This document shows positions 1 through 10,558 of a DNA stretch of 64,000 nt, piece after piece (positions within the stretch are counted from its first letter, which is position 1; each line of letters starts with the position of its first letter). The DNA comes from Agaricus subrufescens. Its lineage: Eukaryota > Basidiomycota > Agaricomycetes > Agaricales > Agaricaceae. The stretch spans positions 1,226,233 through 1,290,232 of the forward strand of contig CM057068.1 in NCBI GenBank assembly GCA_029945375.1, in the 5' to 3' direction. The notes beneath the pieces were generated by a model. That model had not been told where the DNA came from. It saw nothing but the letters and a program-made list of their open reading frames with translations, and made no database searches. The position numbers were made by a program, and so were the translations under genes.

Positions 1-515
1 TGGTACTGATAGCTAGTGAGGTGGCTACGATCATGCAAAGGATGGGGCTGCACAACAGAATGTGCAATATGCGGATGCGTATGCTGGTGGAAAATTGCTG
101 CGTCGATATGAGTGTGAGTTGCCTGTGAGAGGGCCGTAGCATTACGTTCACATTGAAGGGGAGGGTGGACGGGAGAGTGGTCCCTGCGGTCGTCCAGTCT
201 GGATCTTGAAGACTGTGGTCGGTTTAGATTGGGCATTGGCGGCACATCGATGGGAATTGGAGTGTCAGCTACACATCCGGCTTGCGACGGAACTGAGGAC
301 TGGTAGTCAGCAACAGCCATCGAGATAATCACAGGAAGAGGGCGCCGTGGGGGTGTCTCACCTGCAGTGAAGGCGGAAGTACTGTCGACCATGAGTCGAC
401 CTGCCCCATCAGTGTTGCTGGTTTTTGGGGGCGGCTGGGAGGAGGGAGACATGGACAAGTCATACGGTTTCGATGGGAATTGGCGGACTGGACGTGGAGA
501 GCGGTCGGGAGGCAT
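1..515 (-). CDS. NACHT-family gene copy A, exon 1 only (runs off left edge)
   Basis: This is the first exon of a NACHT (STAND/NLR-like) gene, recognised only through its paralogues in this window; the NACHT part lies outside. The ATG at 515 opens MPPDRSPRPV, the same start seen in copies E and F, and the frame is open to base 1. The roughly 170 visible residues are rich in Pro, Ser, His and Gln and match exon 1 of copies B-G throughout, including the DTPIPIDVPPMPNLN segment. A TATA-like stretch (TATAAA on the minus strand, 569-574) lies about 55 nt upstream. The function of this N-terminal region is unknown; it has no domain that I recognise. Confidence 0.75.
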   Translation of the reverse strand, partial: MPPDRSPRPVRQFPSKPYDLSMSPSSQPPPKTSNTDGAGRLMVDSTSAFTAGETPPRRPLPVIISMAVADYQSSVPSQAGCVADTPIPIDVPPMPNLNRPQSSRSRLDDRRDHSPVHPPLQCERNATALSQATHTHIDAAIFHQHTHPHIAHSVVQPHPLHDRSHLTSYQY

Positions 516-800
516 GAGTGCAATGGGGAAAGAAAAGCGCTACAGCTCAAATCGTCTACTGTGCTGTATTTATATCAGTCACGTCAAAGCTTCTCTTATG
601 TCAATCTGGCAGTGCCCGAGCTGTGTTCACATTGACCGGTCCATCACCTTCCGACGTCGGGAATCACCAACCATTCCACTGTCTTTCTTTAGCCATGCCA
701 GAAAACGGCCAACAGCGAGTCGGTGGGTCGACTGCTTGAAGCGGTCATGGTTCCCGTCAATCACCGCTCGACGCTGATCCTTTTAAGTCACGCCCCCCAT
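516..800 (-). promoter_or_regulatory. conserved upstream region of NACHT copy A
   Basis: A TATA-like box lies at 569-574 next to a CAGTCACGTCAA stretch. A further block at about 694-800 (beginning GCCAGAAAACGGCCAACAGC) recurs, diverged, upstream of copies D, E, F, G and relic H. The shared block is about 180-290 bp before the ATG. Conservation outside the coding region may reflect either shared regulation or simply recent duplication. Confidence 0.5.
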
Positions 801-1357
801 CCGCATCACCCCACGATGTTCAATCCCTTTCATCACAATCCTATGATTTCTGGGGAGTAGCAGTACCTCAAAGAAGTAGAGCTGATTGAAGAACGGTGAC
901 TCGCGAGGATGTATAGCCGAACTTAAGATCTTCTGGGAGGATTCATCAGCATTGAAATTGTTGGTGGTGAACGAACATGAGCATGCGAAAATGAAGCTTT
1001 ATATGATATAAACATAAATGAGTGGTACGATTTGTACCGCAGTAGAATCAAGCAGGAACTTAGCCACACCACCATATCAAGATCAGCGTAGGATTATTTT
1101 GTCATCACTGGCCGGCAGTGGTAGGGAGAGTCACAGAGGAAGAGCGGATGGTCAAGATATGACTATATAAATTCGTCGTTGGTCCAAACACATTTGTCTT
1201 GATCGACCCTTTTGACAAAACGTACCATGCGAGGGACGAGCGGGATGTTTCCATATTTTGAATACTAATTTTGCTCGTCATCATCTTCCTCCTATTCATT
1301 ATCATCTTCATCCTCGTAATCCTCTTCTTCATCCTCGTCATCATCTTCCCCGCCATC
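801..1357. other. 3' flank of copy B, duplicated at 9940-10560
   Basis: No independent gene was seen. The segment from about 790 closely matches 9940-10430, and its inverse lies downstream of copy G (62950-63180). It is therefore part of the duplicated NACHT unit. Positions 1270-1357 contain a GAn-type codon run on the minus strand, the remnant of an acidic C-terminal tail that lies beyond a TAG stop. Confidence 0.6.
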
Positions 1358-3108
1358 CTAACCATATGTCTTATGCAGAAGAAAGTGATATGTCCAATGC
1401 GACACACCATCATCAGGATCAACGAATTGAAGTTCCATCATGGATTCCGCAGGTGCGAGGTCAAGAACCACAACAAGATGGCCGGGTTGCCTCGTTTCAA
1501 GATGATGAAGAAATCGTTCGAAGCAGTAGTCGCAACGTTTCTTAGCAGGACCCCGAAATGCTTCCAACCGAAACGAAGTTGACCAGTCCTGGCTCTGACC
1601 TTCCCAACTTCCATACCTTTCGTGCTAGGAATGGAGATGAGACTATGGAATCCTAGCGATCAATAATTGTTAGACTTACTTTGCAATTTGCGTTCCATGG
1701 GTTAGACTGTCCAATTGGTGGACCTCTGAAACTTCACCCTTGATTATATCACGAGGTATTGTGGGCAGCAGAATCTGCTTGAGGATGCCATCTTCCAGGA
1801 GCTCGCGTCTCCGGTGTTCATCCTGACACATAAGTTCAGTAGAGTATGTAGGGAGGGACTTATCACAACCCACAAATGTAAATTTTCGCACAGCTTCATA
1901 CGGAAATCCCATAGGGAGGCCAGTGAAACTCGTAGTCAATATACGTATGCACAACAAACTCTCAAAGTTCTTTTCCTTGCTTCCGGGCTGCAGGAGAAGT
2001 GCGCCGATAGCTTGGCGGAACAAATGGAGCCGCAGCATACGATCATCGCCCTCCGGGCCCAGCCATGAAAGAGAAATGTTTTTACCAGTCCCAGGCCCAT
2101 TTTTGAGCGCACCTAAGGCAAAATGCGGGACAAAATCACCATCCATGGCAACACCATCAGGAGCTTGTTCAAGAACCCTCAGGCTAGCATTGTAAAAGAG
2201 TCGCCTAGATTCGGAATCAAAGTCACGAGAGAATCCAGATTGTTCAAAATCGTGTAGGTAGTCATAGAACGATTTGTGGAAAAATTCAAGTGTATCCTCT
2301 GCAGCTTCAGTCGGTCCAGGTACTTTGGCGATAGCGCGGATATGATGAGTGGCACTATATGCAGTGTTTTCCCCCATCTCCAACATATTACAGACAACCA
2401 GAAATGAATGCTGTTCTAAGAGAGCGATAGTCTGGATCCCAGTTGACAGCAGTAATTTTCGGGTGTCAGCCATGACATTAACAGGAATCCTTGACATGAT
2501 ATGCGAATATATATGCGTCAAGCTGCGCCATTGGGTGATTGCTTCCCCATCGATTCTCCTTTGTACCGGTACTGATTACTAGTGTGATGGCTATGATCCG
2601 GTAAAGGATGGGGCTGGACGACAGAATGTGTGGTATGTGGCTGTGTATGCAGGTGCGAAATTGCTGTACCAATATGAGCGTGAGTTGCCTGTGGGAGGGC
2701 CGCCATGTTACGTTCAGACTGAAGGGAATGGTGGATGCGAGAGTGGTCCCTGCGGTGGTCCAGTGACAATACAGAAAACTGGGGACCTTGGCTATATCTT
2801 GAAGACTGCAGTTGGTTTCGATTAGGCATCGGCGCTACATCAATGGGAATTGGAGTGTCATCCACATATCCAGTTTGCGACGGAGTTGAGGACTCGTAGG
2901 CAGAAAGAGACATCGAGACAACTGTAGTAGAGGGAGGCCATTGCGCTGCTTCAACTATAGTGGGGCCAGAGTTATTTCCGACCATGAGTCGGCCTGCCCT
3001 AGCACTGTTGCTGGTTATTGAGGGTAGTAGGGAGGAGGGTGACCTGGATATGCCGAAGAGTTTAGAGAAGAGTGCACAGACACGATGAGGAGGGCGGTCG
3101 CAGGACAT
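1358..3108 (-). pseudogene. NACHT-family copy B, NACHT domain deleted
   Basis: Exon 1 starts at ATG 3108 (MSCDRPPHRV) and is paralogous to exon 1 of the other copies. At about 2567/2568 it jumps straight into the region that follows the NACHT domain (KENRWG...HPMAQLDA). Exon 2 and the whole P-loop/NACHT part are missing, a loss of roughly 1.2 kb. Further breaks include a frameshift at about 2515 after QLDA, and another near 1745 before the FRGP motif, where the paralogues read on in a different frame. The terminal exon (1624-1358) is still open and keeps the C-x2-C-x3-F-x2-H motif. A TAG ends it just before an acidic run. It is a pseudogene unless a truncated product is used. Confidence 0.85.
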
Positions 3109-3944
3109 GAGTGCAATGGGGAAAGAAACGGTCCACAGCTTGATACATCATATCAGTCAAGTCGTTGTTGAATCTATCAGAAATACTCACCAGGCTGTGC
3201 TTATATCACCGCGCCCATCACCTCCTGGCCTAGGAGTCCTAGTCATCAACCAACCCGAGTAGGTGGGCAGATTGACATGTCACGAGACACATTCGACTGC
3301 GTTACTTCATGTCCAATGTCCGATCCCTTTTATAAAAAAGCATTACCGGCAGGGTCATATGTCCACTGAGGAAGCTAGTATCTTCGTTAGAGATTGCTCT
3401 CTCTCTCGTTTCTGATTTGTATCGTTGTCTCCCAGGTCAGCGAATGCAATCCAGCAGCTACTCTACGTACGACTGTTTTGTTCCTCGAATTGATTGCAAA
3501 GCGCACTGGTTATTACTTCTGTGACGTGTTCTAGTGGTGCACCCCTGCCGTCCAACACTCCGTGATGATTCAGGAATACACTTTCTTCCAAAGTGTTGAA
3601 AAGTGACGTCTCATCAAGAAATAGAGGTATACAGAGCATAATGATAGAGTAGGGGCAAATGATATATCGATGACAAGGAAGCTAGAACAAATAAACCCGA
3701 CCGCTTCTATCGCCATCTTCATCTTCATTGCCTTTGTTATGACTAAGTAAAAATCATCATTAGTCTAAATACATTTTGACTTGAGAAAACATACCATGCG
3801 AAGGGTGAACAGAGCCTCATTTTTAAACTCGCTCTCTGTTCTTCTACTTTCAACGTCATCTATCTCATCGTTGTCTCTGCCAACTTCATCTCCTCCATCT
3901 TTGCCTCCACAGCCGTCGTATTTGTCAACATCTTCAGTATCATT
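3109..3944. other. intergenic, upstream of copy B and downstream of copy C
   Basis: No supported gene. The part 3640-3760 resembles 7370-7470, so it belongs to the duplicated 3' flank of this gene family. The strong upstream block seen before copies A, D, E, F and G is not evident here. Confidence 0.5.
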
Positions 3945-6920
3945 TTATTTCTTACCTTCCTCGTTGCCATGTCCTTCAGCTTTCTTGACTTTACTGTGTT
4001 GGGCGGCCCTTTCTTTGATCCCGAAATGATATATCCATTCCGACACACCATCATCAGGATCGACAAATCGAAATTCAATCATACGATCTTGAGGTGAGAG
4101 AGTGAGAACCGTAAAAAGATGTCCTGGTTGCTGTGCTTTGATATGATGGTCAAACCTATCGGAGCAGAAACGACACTCGAGATCTTGCCAAGATGAACCC
4201 GAGAGAGCAAAGTCAGTTGACCAATCCTGACCCTGGCCTTCCCATTCATGCTAATAACACGGATGAGATTTTTCAATCCGGGCGATCAACAAACAGTAGA
4301 CTTACTATACAATCTACACTCCATGGGTTAGATAGTTCAAACGCTGGGCCTCTTAAACGTAATCGCAGGAAGAACATGATCTTATTGTAATCAACCGTGG
4401 GCAGTGTAACCTTCTTGAGGATTCCCTGTTCCAAGAGCTCACGTCTCCGGAGGTCGTCCTTGCACATAATGTCAGTAAGGCGGGTAGGGAAAGATTTGGG
4501 AAACTCACAAATGTAAAGTCTTCCACAATATCCATCGGAAAGTTCATAAAGTATTCAGAAAAACATGTAGTCAGTACGCGCATTCCCAATAGACTCCGAA
4601 AGGCCCCCTCTCCCATTGTGAACCCCTGCACAAGTGCATCGACAGCTTGACGGAACATATAGAGTCGTAATTTGCTATTGTCGTCCATTCGGTCTGGCCA
4701 TGAAACGGAGATATTTTCACCAGTCCCAGGACCATTTTTGAGGATACCACAGTTAAGGGACAAGTCATACTTACGGGCATCATGCATGTAAACACCATCA
4801 GGGGCTTGTTCAAGGATCCTGAGTACAGCCTGATTGTATATTTCTTCAGCTTCGGAATCGAAGCCAATGGAGAATCCAGATCGTTCAAAATCTCGTAGAT
4901 AGTCATAGAATGATTTGTGGAAAAACTCCAGACTATCCACTGCAGCTTCGGTTGGTCCAGGGACTTTAGCGATAGCACGAATATGATGGGTAGCGCCGTA
5001 GGCAGTGTTTTCTGACATCCCTAATATATTACAGAGAAGCCGAAAGGAAGGTAGTTTCCAACCATCGAACCCAGTCAGGAGGAATAGTTTCCGGGTGTAC
5101 GCCATGACGTTGGTGGGTATTTTTGACATAATATGGGAGTACAATGCGTCGAGCTGTGCCATTGGATGATTTCGCCCCCATAAATTCTCCTTTGTACCAG
5201 TTTTGATAATATCGATGACATCATCCAGCAGCGGCACTGGATCGCCATAGTCAGAGTCATTGATGTACCTCACCACTGTAGAGGCATATGCGAATAGCCC
5301 ACCCGACGCCCGCGCAACCGTGAGCAAATCATCCTCCGGGGGCCACTGCGGCAACCCTTGGAGCGGGATTGATGCCATTTGGATCTCTCTGAACTTATCG
5401 TGAAGGTAGCGCTTGACATCCTCGCACGCATCATCAGCATCGACCAGTATCTCTTCCTTTTCGTATGCGAGTGCGACTTTGGGTTGATCAAAAAATAATG
5501 TGATATGGGGCTCGGGACGACTCGCGATCAACCACACGATAGGTGAAGTGGGATATGCAATGCAGAAATCCGAAATCAGACCAAGGAGCTCCTGTTGTAT
5601 TGTGCGATTGTCGCATTCATCGAGGCCATCAATGATGATCAACAACCGGGAGGAGCGATCCAGAAGTTGGTGATGGATGAATGGTTCCACAATGAACTTG
5701 TCAAACTGCCTTGAAAGTGATTTTCGAAGGAGGGATGGATCGTGTGTGACCTCACGCTGAGTAAAGCGATAATAGGGCTTGAGTTTGACTGCTAGTTGAT
5801 AGGCAATAGTCGTGATAGCTTTTGTTCCGTCCTGCCGCTCGTTTATGGAAAAGAAGATAGTGGCGCCAACGATGATATCAGATAAAGCATTTGAATGATT
5901 GTGCGCAATGGACTGCATGATAGCTGATTTGCCGACACCTGCTACGCCTACCACCCATCGTATGCTTGGGCGGCCCTCCCGATTGAGAACAAAGTCTTGA
6001 CACCGTTTAATGATATCCACTCTGGTTCCGGGGTGACATCGCAATGGCATATGACGATCAGAGGAATCAAATTCCGCTCCTTTTATTGTCGCTTCGAGAA
6101 GTAAAGCCATAACTAGAAGACAAGATCATCAATACATGTATGTTAATAAAGATTATTACTCACAGTTGTCCGAGCTATTGTCGATAAAAGTCGCATGGTT
6201 AATAACAAAGTCATGGGCCTGATTGAAGGAACCTGGGTTCATGTCTTGCCAGTGAGATGGAGGTTCGTTCGGACGTGCCTAAGAATGCTTTAGATCAATT
6301 ACAGGTAGTAGTGATACTGAATTTACATTGGATGGATGGAACATTGAACGCTGTTGTTGGGACAAGGTCTGAAGCTCCATGGCATTCTCTGCTTGATTGT
6401 ATTGATGACTAGTGTGGTGGCTATGGTACAGCGAATGATACAGCTGGTCAACTGGATATGCCTGATAGGTTGGATGCGTTATATGAGGCTGCATATGCTG
6501 GAGGGCAATGGCCGTGCCGGTGTGAGGGAGCGCTACCCGTGGAAGGTCCAGGCTACTGCATCCATGCTGAAGGGAACGGTGGACTGGGGACTGGGGACCA
6601 TGGCCGGATATTGAGGACAGCGATTGGTTTAGATTTGAGGTCGGTAGTACGTCAATTGTGATCGGAGTGTCATTTATGTGTCCAGTTTGCAAGGGAGCTG
6701 AGAACTCAGGGTCAGCCATGGAGATGGAGACGGTCGTAGTAGAGGACGACCATGTGGTCGTATTACCTGCAGTGGGGGCAGGGATATTGGATACTGCAAC
6801 TTGACATACTCTGTCACTGTCGCTATTTTTCAAGGGTGGCTGAGGGGATGAAGACCTGGAGATGCCAAAGAGTTTTGAGAGGAGTGAGACGGTGCAACAA
6901 GGGAAGCAGCCGGGGGGCAT
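3945..6920 (-). CDS. NACHT-domain NLR-like protein, copy C
   Basis: This is a predicted STAND NTPase of the fungal NACHT class, probably cytosolic; such proteins are candidate innate-immunity or allorecognition switches (family knowledge). Exons by splice-site reading: 6920-6327, 6278-6164, 6112-4509, 4458-4306 and 4250-3945, giving 923 aa. The NACHT domain shows Walker A GVAGVGKSA, Walker B LLIIIDGLDEC and a sensor-like VWLIASRPEPH. A winged-helix-like part with FFHKSFYDYL follows, with no repeat domain. The third intron is 50 nt here but 51 nt in the paralogues. Only splicing it out restores the downstream frame, so read as coding the gene would look broken. The last exon carries C-x2-C-x3-F-x2-H and DPDDGVSEWIYHF and ends KK-stop. 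It is the most divergent complete copy. RNA support is absent. Confidence 0.85.
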
Positions 6921-7557
6921 AGGTGTGATGGTAAAAGAGGAGGACAACTGTGTATAAATATCAACCAAGTTGAAATTTGTCTTATCCCGTGTCATCACAA
7001 CCAGAAATACTTGCCAGGCTATGTTTGCATCCCTGGTTTCATCGCCTCCTACTTATGAAACAGTAACCATCAACTATCGCACCATTTTTCTCCAATCGTG
7101 CTAGAAGAATGATAATTGATAGCGAGTAAGTGAGCTGTGTACCAGGTGTGATGGTAGTTCCCGGTCGGTCAAAAGTTTCCGTGTAGGTGACAATCAAATA
7201 ACACATAAAACGCACACGCTGCGCCAGAAATAGATTAAGATCACAAATAGCCCACACGCGGGGCCGTGTGACTGATATCTAGTCGCATACAATTTTTAAC
7301 ACTCCCTTGCCGCAAATCTCCCTGAAACGCTGAAAAAGGGCCTTGATCGCACCTAACCAGAAAAAGGGCTGTGGTCATGAATAGTATAGTAATTGATGTA
7401 GTAACAGATGGTATATCAATGACGAGGAAGACGGAACAAGTAAGCTCCGCCATTTCTAGCACCATCATGATCATCCCGCCATCCCACTCTTTATCATTTT
7501 TGTTGTCTTCTATAACTGTCATCGAATTGAACAAAGTGAGGTTTCACCAAACCCTAG
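6921..7557. other. intergenic: upstream of copy C, then relic 3' flank
   Basis: A TATA-like TATTTATA (minus strand) lies near 6952-6959 upstream of copy C. The part from about 7370 to 7470 matches the 3' flank of copy C (3640-3740). This indicates the downstream end of an eroded NACHT copy (relic H). No supported gene. Confidence 0.5.
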
Positions 7558-7862
7558 AGTAGGTAATGCAGAAATCCGAGATGAAGCTGAGAAGCTCCAA
7601 GCAGGGCCATGACGCTCAGGCTGAAGCGAATGGTTACTGTTGTACGCCAGGGCAGTCATAAGGAGCCGGGGGTCCTCGCTGAAAATTGTTAACTGCGGTT
7701 AGTTTAGATTTGGGGTAGGCGGTACATCAATTTGAGAGGGGGGTGGAACAACTGAGAATTCATGGCCAGCGACGGAAATGGAGCCGATGGTGGTGGCAGG
7801 AGGCTGTACCGCTGTACCGCCTGCACTAGGCCCAGGGAGATTGTCCACCATGAGTTAATCTG

Positions 7863-9560
7863 GCACGTCAGCATGTTGGCAACACCTCCCATACCTTAAC
7901 ATCTTCAACTCGATAACACCGGACGTCCTTCACCAACTCTACCAGGGGGTCATCAAACATCTCGTAAATTGGCTTATCAAGGCATTTGGTCCCCTGGAGA
8001 TTGATGCTCGTTGTCGTCGACTTCCACCAAATCACAATCTCCGCTCTTTTACAAAGGGGATCACCTCCCTGTCCCATGTTTCAGGGAAGGAACATGATCA
8101 AATTGCGAGGATACTGATCGGATTAGTTGTCGGACTTGAGCTTGGCAATGGCCACTCAGTTATTCCACTTGTTCGTTCAGTGCGTGCCTTACTGGACTTC
8201 CTATTCTTAGCTCAGTATCCTGTTCACACGGACGAGACACTTGGACTTCTTGAGGAGGCCCTGGATCGATTTCACGAACACAAAGACATTTTCATCGACC
8301 TTGGCATCCGCAATAACTTCAATCTTCCTAAACTTCACTTCGCAAAACACTATGTCCTCAAAATTAAACACTTTGGCTCGACAGACAACTTCAACACTGA
8401 ATATACAGAGCGTCTCCATATTGATCTGGCCAAGGATGCTTACCGTGCAACAAACCGCACAGATGAATATCTTCAGATGACAGTTTGGCTTGAGCGCAAA
8501 GAGAAGATTTCACGACATGAGCGTTTCATTCAAAAACGGTTAAACCACTGTGACAATATGATTCGTATACCCTCACCACATCAATGGATCACGCCAGGCC
8601 TTTCAATCGACAGAAAAATGCATATTTCACATCGTCCTAGCTCAAGACGCATCGTGCTCAATGACCTGCTCACAAAACACAGTGCCACGTACTTTCGCGA
8701 AGCATTGGCACGCTTTCTCACCATCACCCGCTACCCTGATCTATCAGCAAATCAACTCGAGCGGGCAATCTGGGGTGTTGAAATGCCAACCCAAGGCTTC
8801 TGGGTCTGGCACCGGGTCAAGTTTGTGACAACTGACCCTTTTACACATTGTACCAGCACCACCGATGCGATCCACGCAAATCCGGTAACACAACGCTTTG
8901 ACTGCGCCCTTATCAGGACTGATGATGCATCAAACAATATACATGGTTGGTATTCCATCTTGCCCCTCGCTTTTACTAAATACATTCCATAGCCTTTCGA
9001 GTTGGGCGCATCCGCGCTATATTCGCAATGTTACCCTCAGTCCGCCAGCATGTGCTCCCCCAAGGTACAAATTGTAATCATCTTGTGTACGTCGAATGGT
9101 ACACCAAATTTACACAAAATCCGGATCCAAATCACCGGATGTATAAGCTCTCGGTTGCGCGAGATCGATCCAATACCTCGGGACATGGGATAGGGAGTAT
9201 TGTTCCACTGTCAGATGTTGTGCGTAGCGTCCACCTTTTCCCTGTCTTTGGACCATTTGCACCTGTTGATTGGACAAGTGCCAACGTTCTTGACCAAGCT
9301 GATACATTTTACGTTAACCCTTTCACTGATAGGCACCTGTATCGGCTCTTTGGATAGCCAGATGAACGAATTTTATACTCTATTAGCTTGTATAATCCGG
9401 TATTAAAGTTGAATAATTTAGCATAACTTAGAATCTCTTTTAATTGTAGTATGGGTCTCCCTGATAAACGTCACCAAAATATGCTAAAGAATTGCTAAAG
9501 ACGCTAACGATGTTGATTTTGGGATGTATTTGATAATATAGGCACAACTTAGGTAACTTA
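7863..9560 (+). mobile_element. decayed, 5'-truncated Plavaka-type DNA transposon
   Basis: The insert lies between two parts of one NACHT exon 1 (relic H), so it entered that exon. Its coding content is the C-terminal part of a Plavaka-type transposase (CACTA-like, common in Agaricomycetes) at 7869-9357. Terminal inverted repeats and a target-site duplication were not recognised, and the AT-rich right end (9360-9560) has no clear boundary. It is probably a truncated, inactive copy. Confidence 0.7.
7869..9357 (+). pseudogene. Plavaka-like transposase remnant
   Basis: The reading frame begins in mid-protein with WQHLPYLNIF and DVLHQLYQGVIKHL. It continues through RALLDFLFLAQYP, DNFNTEYTERLHIDLAKDAY and WLERKEKI, and stops at 8992 after KYIP. 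In a shifted frame (about 9000-9357) it resumes with FELGRIRAIF, HLVYVEWYTKFT, SVHLFPVFGP and FYVNPFTDRHLY, ending at a natural stop. These strings are typical of the C-terminal half of Plavaka transposases (recalled family knowledge). The N-terminal half with most catalytic residues is absent, and a stop plus frameshift separates the two frames, so the enzyme is dead. Confidence 0.8.
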
Positions 9561-9684
9561 TCATAAATTTGCAATCTCCCGTTTCCCTGATGCCGCCATC
9601 ACTGCTTCTCAGGGGGCGACCTGGAAAAGTTAAAACTTCAGACAAGAACGAAGAGGCACGATAAGGAGAGCAGACGAGGGGCAT

Positions 9685-10558
9685 GGGTGCGATAGGAAAA
9701 GAGTAGTGCAGCTGGGTATATATGTCAGTCACGTCAAAGCTCTCCTGCATCATGTTGACCAGATGTACTTGCCGAGCTGTGGTTCCATTGACCGGTCCAT
9801 CACCTTCCGCCCTAAGGATCACCAGCATCCCACTGTCCTTCCTTGGTCATGCCAGAAGACGACCAACAGCAGGGGGTCAGCGGGCCGAGTGCTAGAAGTA
9901 GCAGTTCCCTGTTGATCACCTCTGATCCTTTTTAGTCACGCCCCAGTCACGCCCCCCATACGCATCACCCCACGATGTTCGATTTCTTTCATCGCAGTCC
10001 TATGAATTCTGAGGGGTAGCAGTACCCAAAAGAAGCAGAGATAATTGAAGAACGGTGACTCGCGAGAATGTATAGCGGAACTAAAAATCTTGTTAGAGGA
10101 TTCACTGCTATCAGCACTTGATACTGAACGAACGTGAGCATACGACAATGAAGCTTTATACGATATATTGTATGAACCTACATGAGCGCTACGACTTGTA
10201 CCAGAGTAGAATCAAGTAGCAACTTAGCTATATCACCATACCAAGATCAGCGTAGGATTATTTTGTCATCACTGGCCGACAGTGGTAGGGAGGGTCACAG
10301 GGGAAGGGCGGGTGGTCAAGATATGACTATATAACCTCATCATTAGTCCAAACACATTTTGCCTTGATCAACCCTTTTGACAAAACATATCATACGAGGG
10401 ATAAATAAATGTTTCCTTATTTTGAACACTAATTTACCTCGTCATCATCCTCCTCATAACCATTGTCATCTTCATCCTTGTAACCTTCTTCCTTGTCGTC
10501 CTTGTCATCTTCCTCCTTAATGTCCTTGTCATGTCCACCCTCATCACCCTCATCAAGT
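9685..10558. other. upstream region of relic H and 3' flank of copy D
   Basis: Positions 9700-9960 repeat the family promoter block (CAGTCACGTCAA near 9726 and the GCCAGAAGACGACCAACAGC block near 9852). Positions 9940-10430 are paralogous to 790-1250. Positions 10430-10558 hold an acidic tail run (EEDDKDDKEEG in the minus strand) that is out of frame with the end of copy D. No separate gene. Confidence 0.6.

Larger units (their letters stand above)
7558..9684 (-). pseudogene. NACHT-family relic H, scrambled and split by a transposon
   Basis: Three pieces of the NACHT gene remain, in minus-strand order. The start of exon 1 lies at 9684 to about 9561 (ATG, MPLVCSPYRASSF, close in layout to copy C). 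The later part of exon 1 lies at about 7860-7605 (LMVDNLPGP...PPTPNLN, then a stop). A sliver of NACHT-domain sequence lies at about 7600-7558, equivalent to the ISDFC region. The two exon 1 pieces are separated by a Plavaka-like element at 7863-9560. Everything between exon 1 and the NACHT sliver is lost. Its upstream region (9700-9960) still has the family promoter block. Boundaries are approximate. Confidence 0.7.

Noticed and set aside
1258..1582. Plus-strand open frames rich in Ile/Leu/Phe, like membrane helices
   Set aside because: They are the antisense of the GAN-rich acidic tail and last exon of copy B; the hydrophobicity is a by-product of the complement.
7241..7534. Minus-strand 97-codon frame
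   Set aside because: Lies in the relic 3' flank of a NACHT copy; no coding signature.
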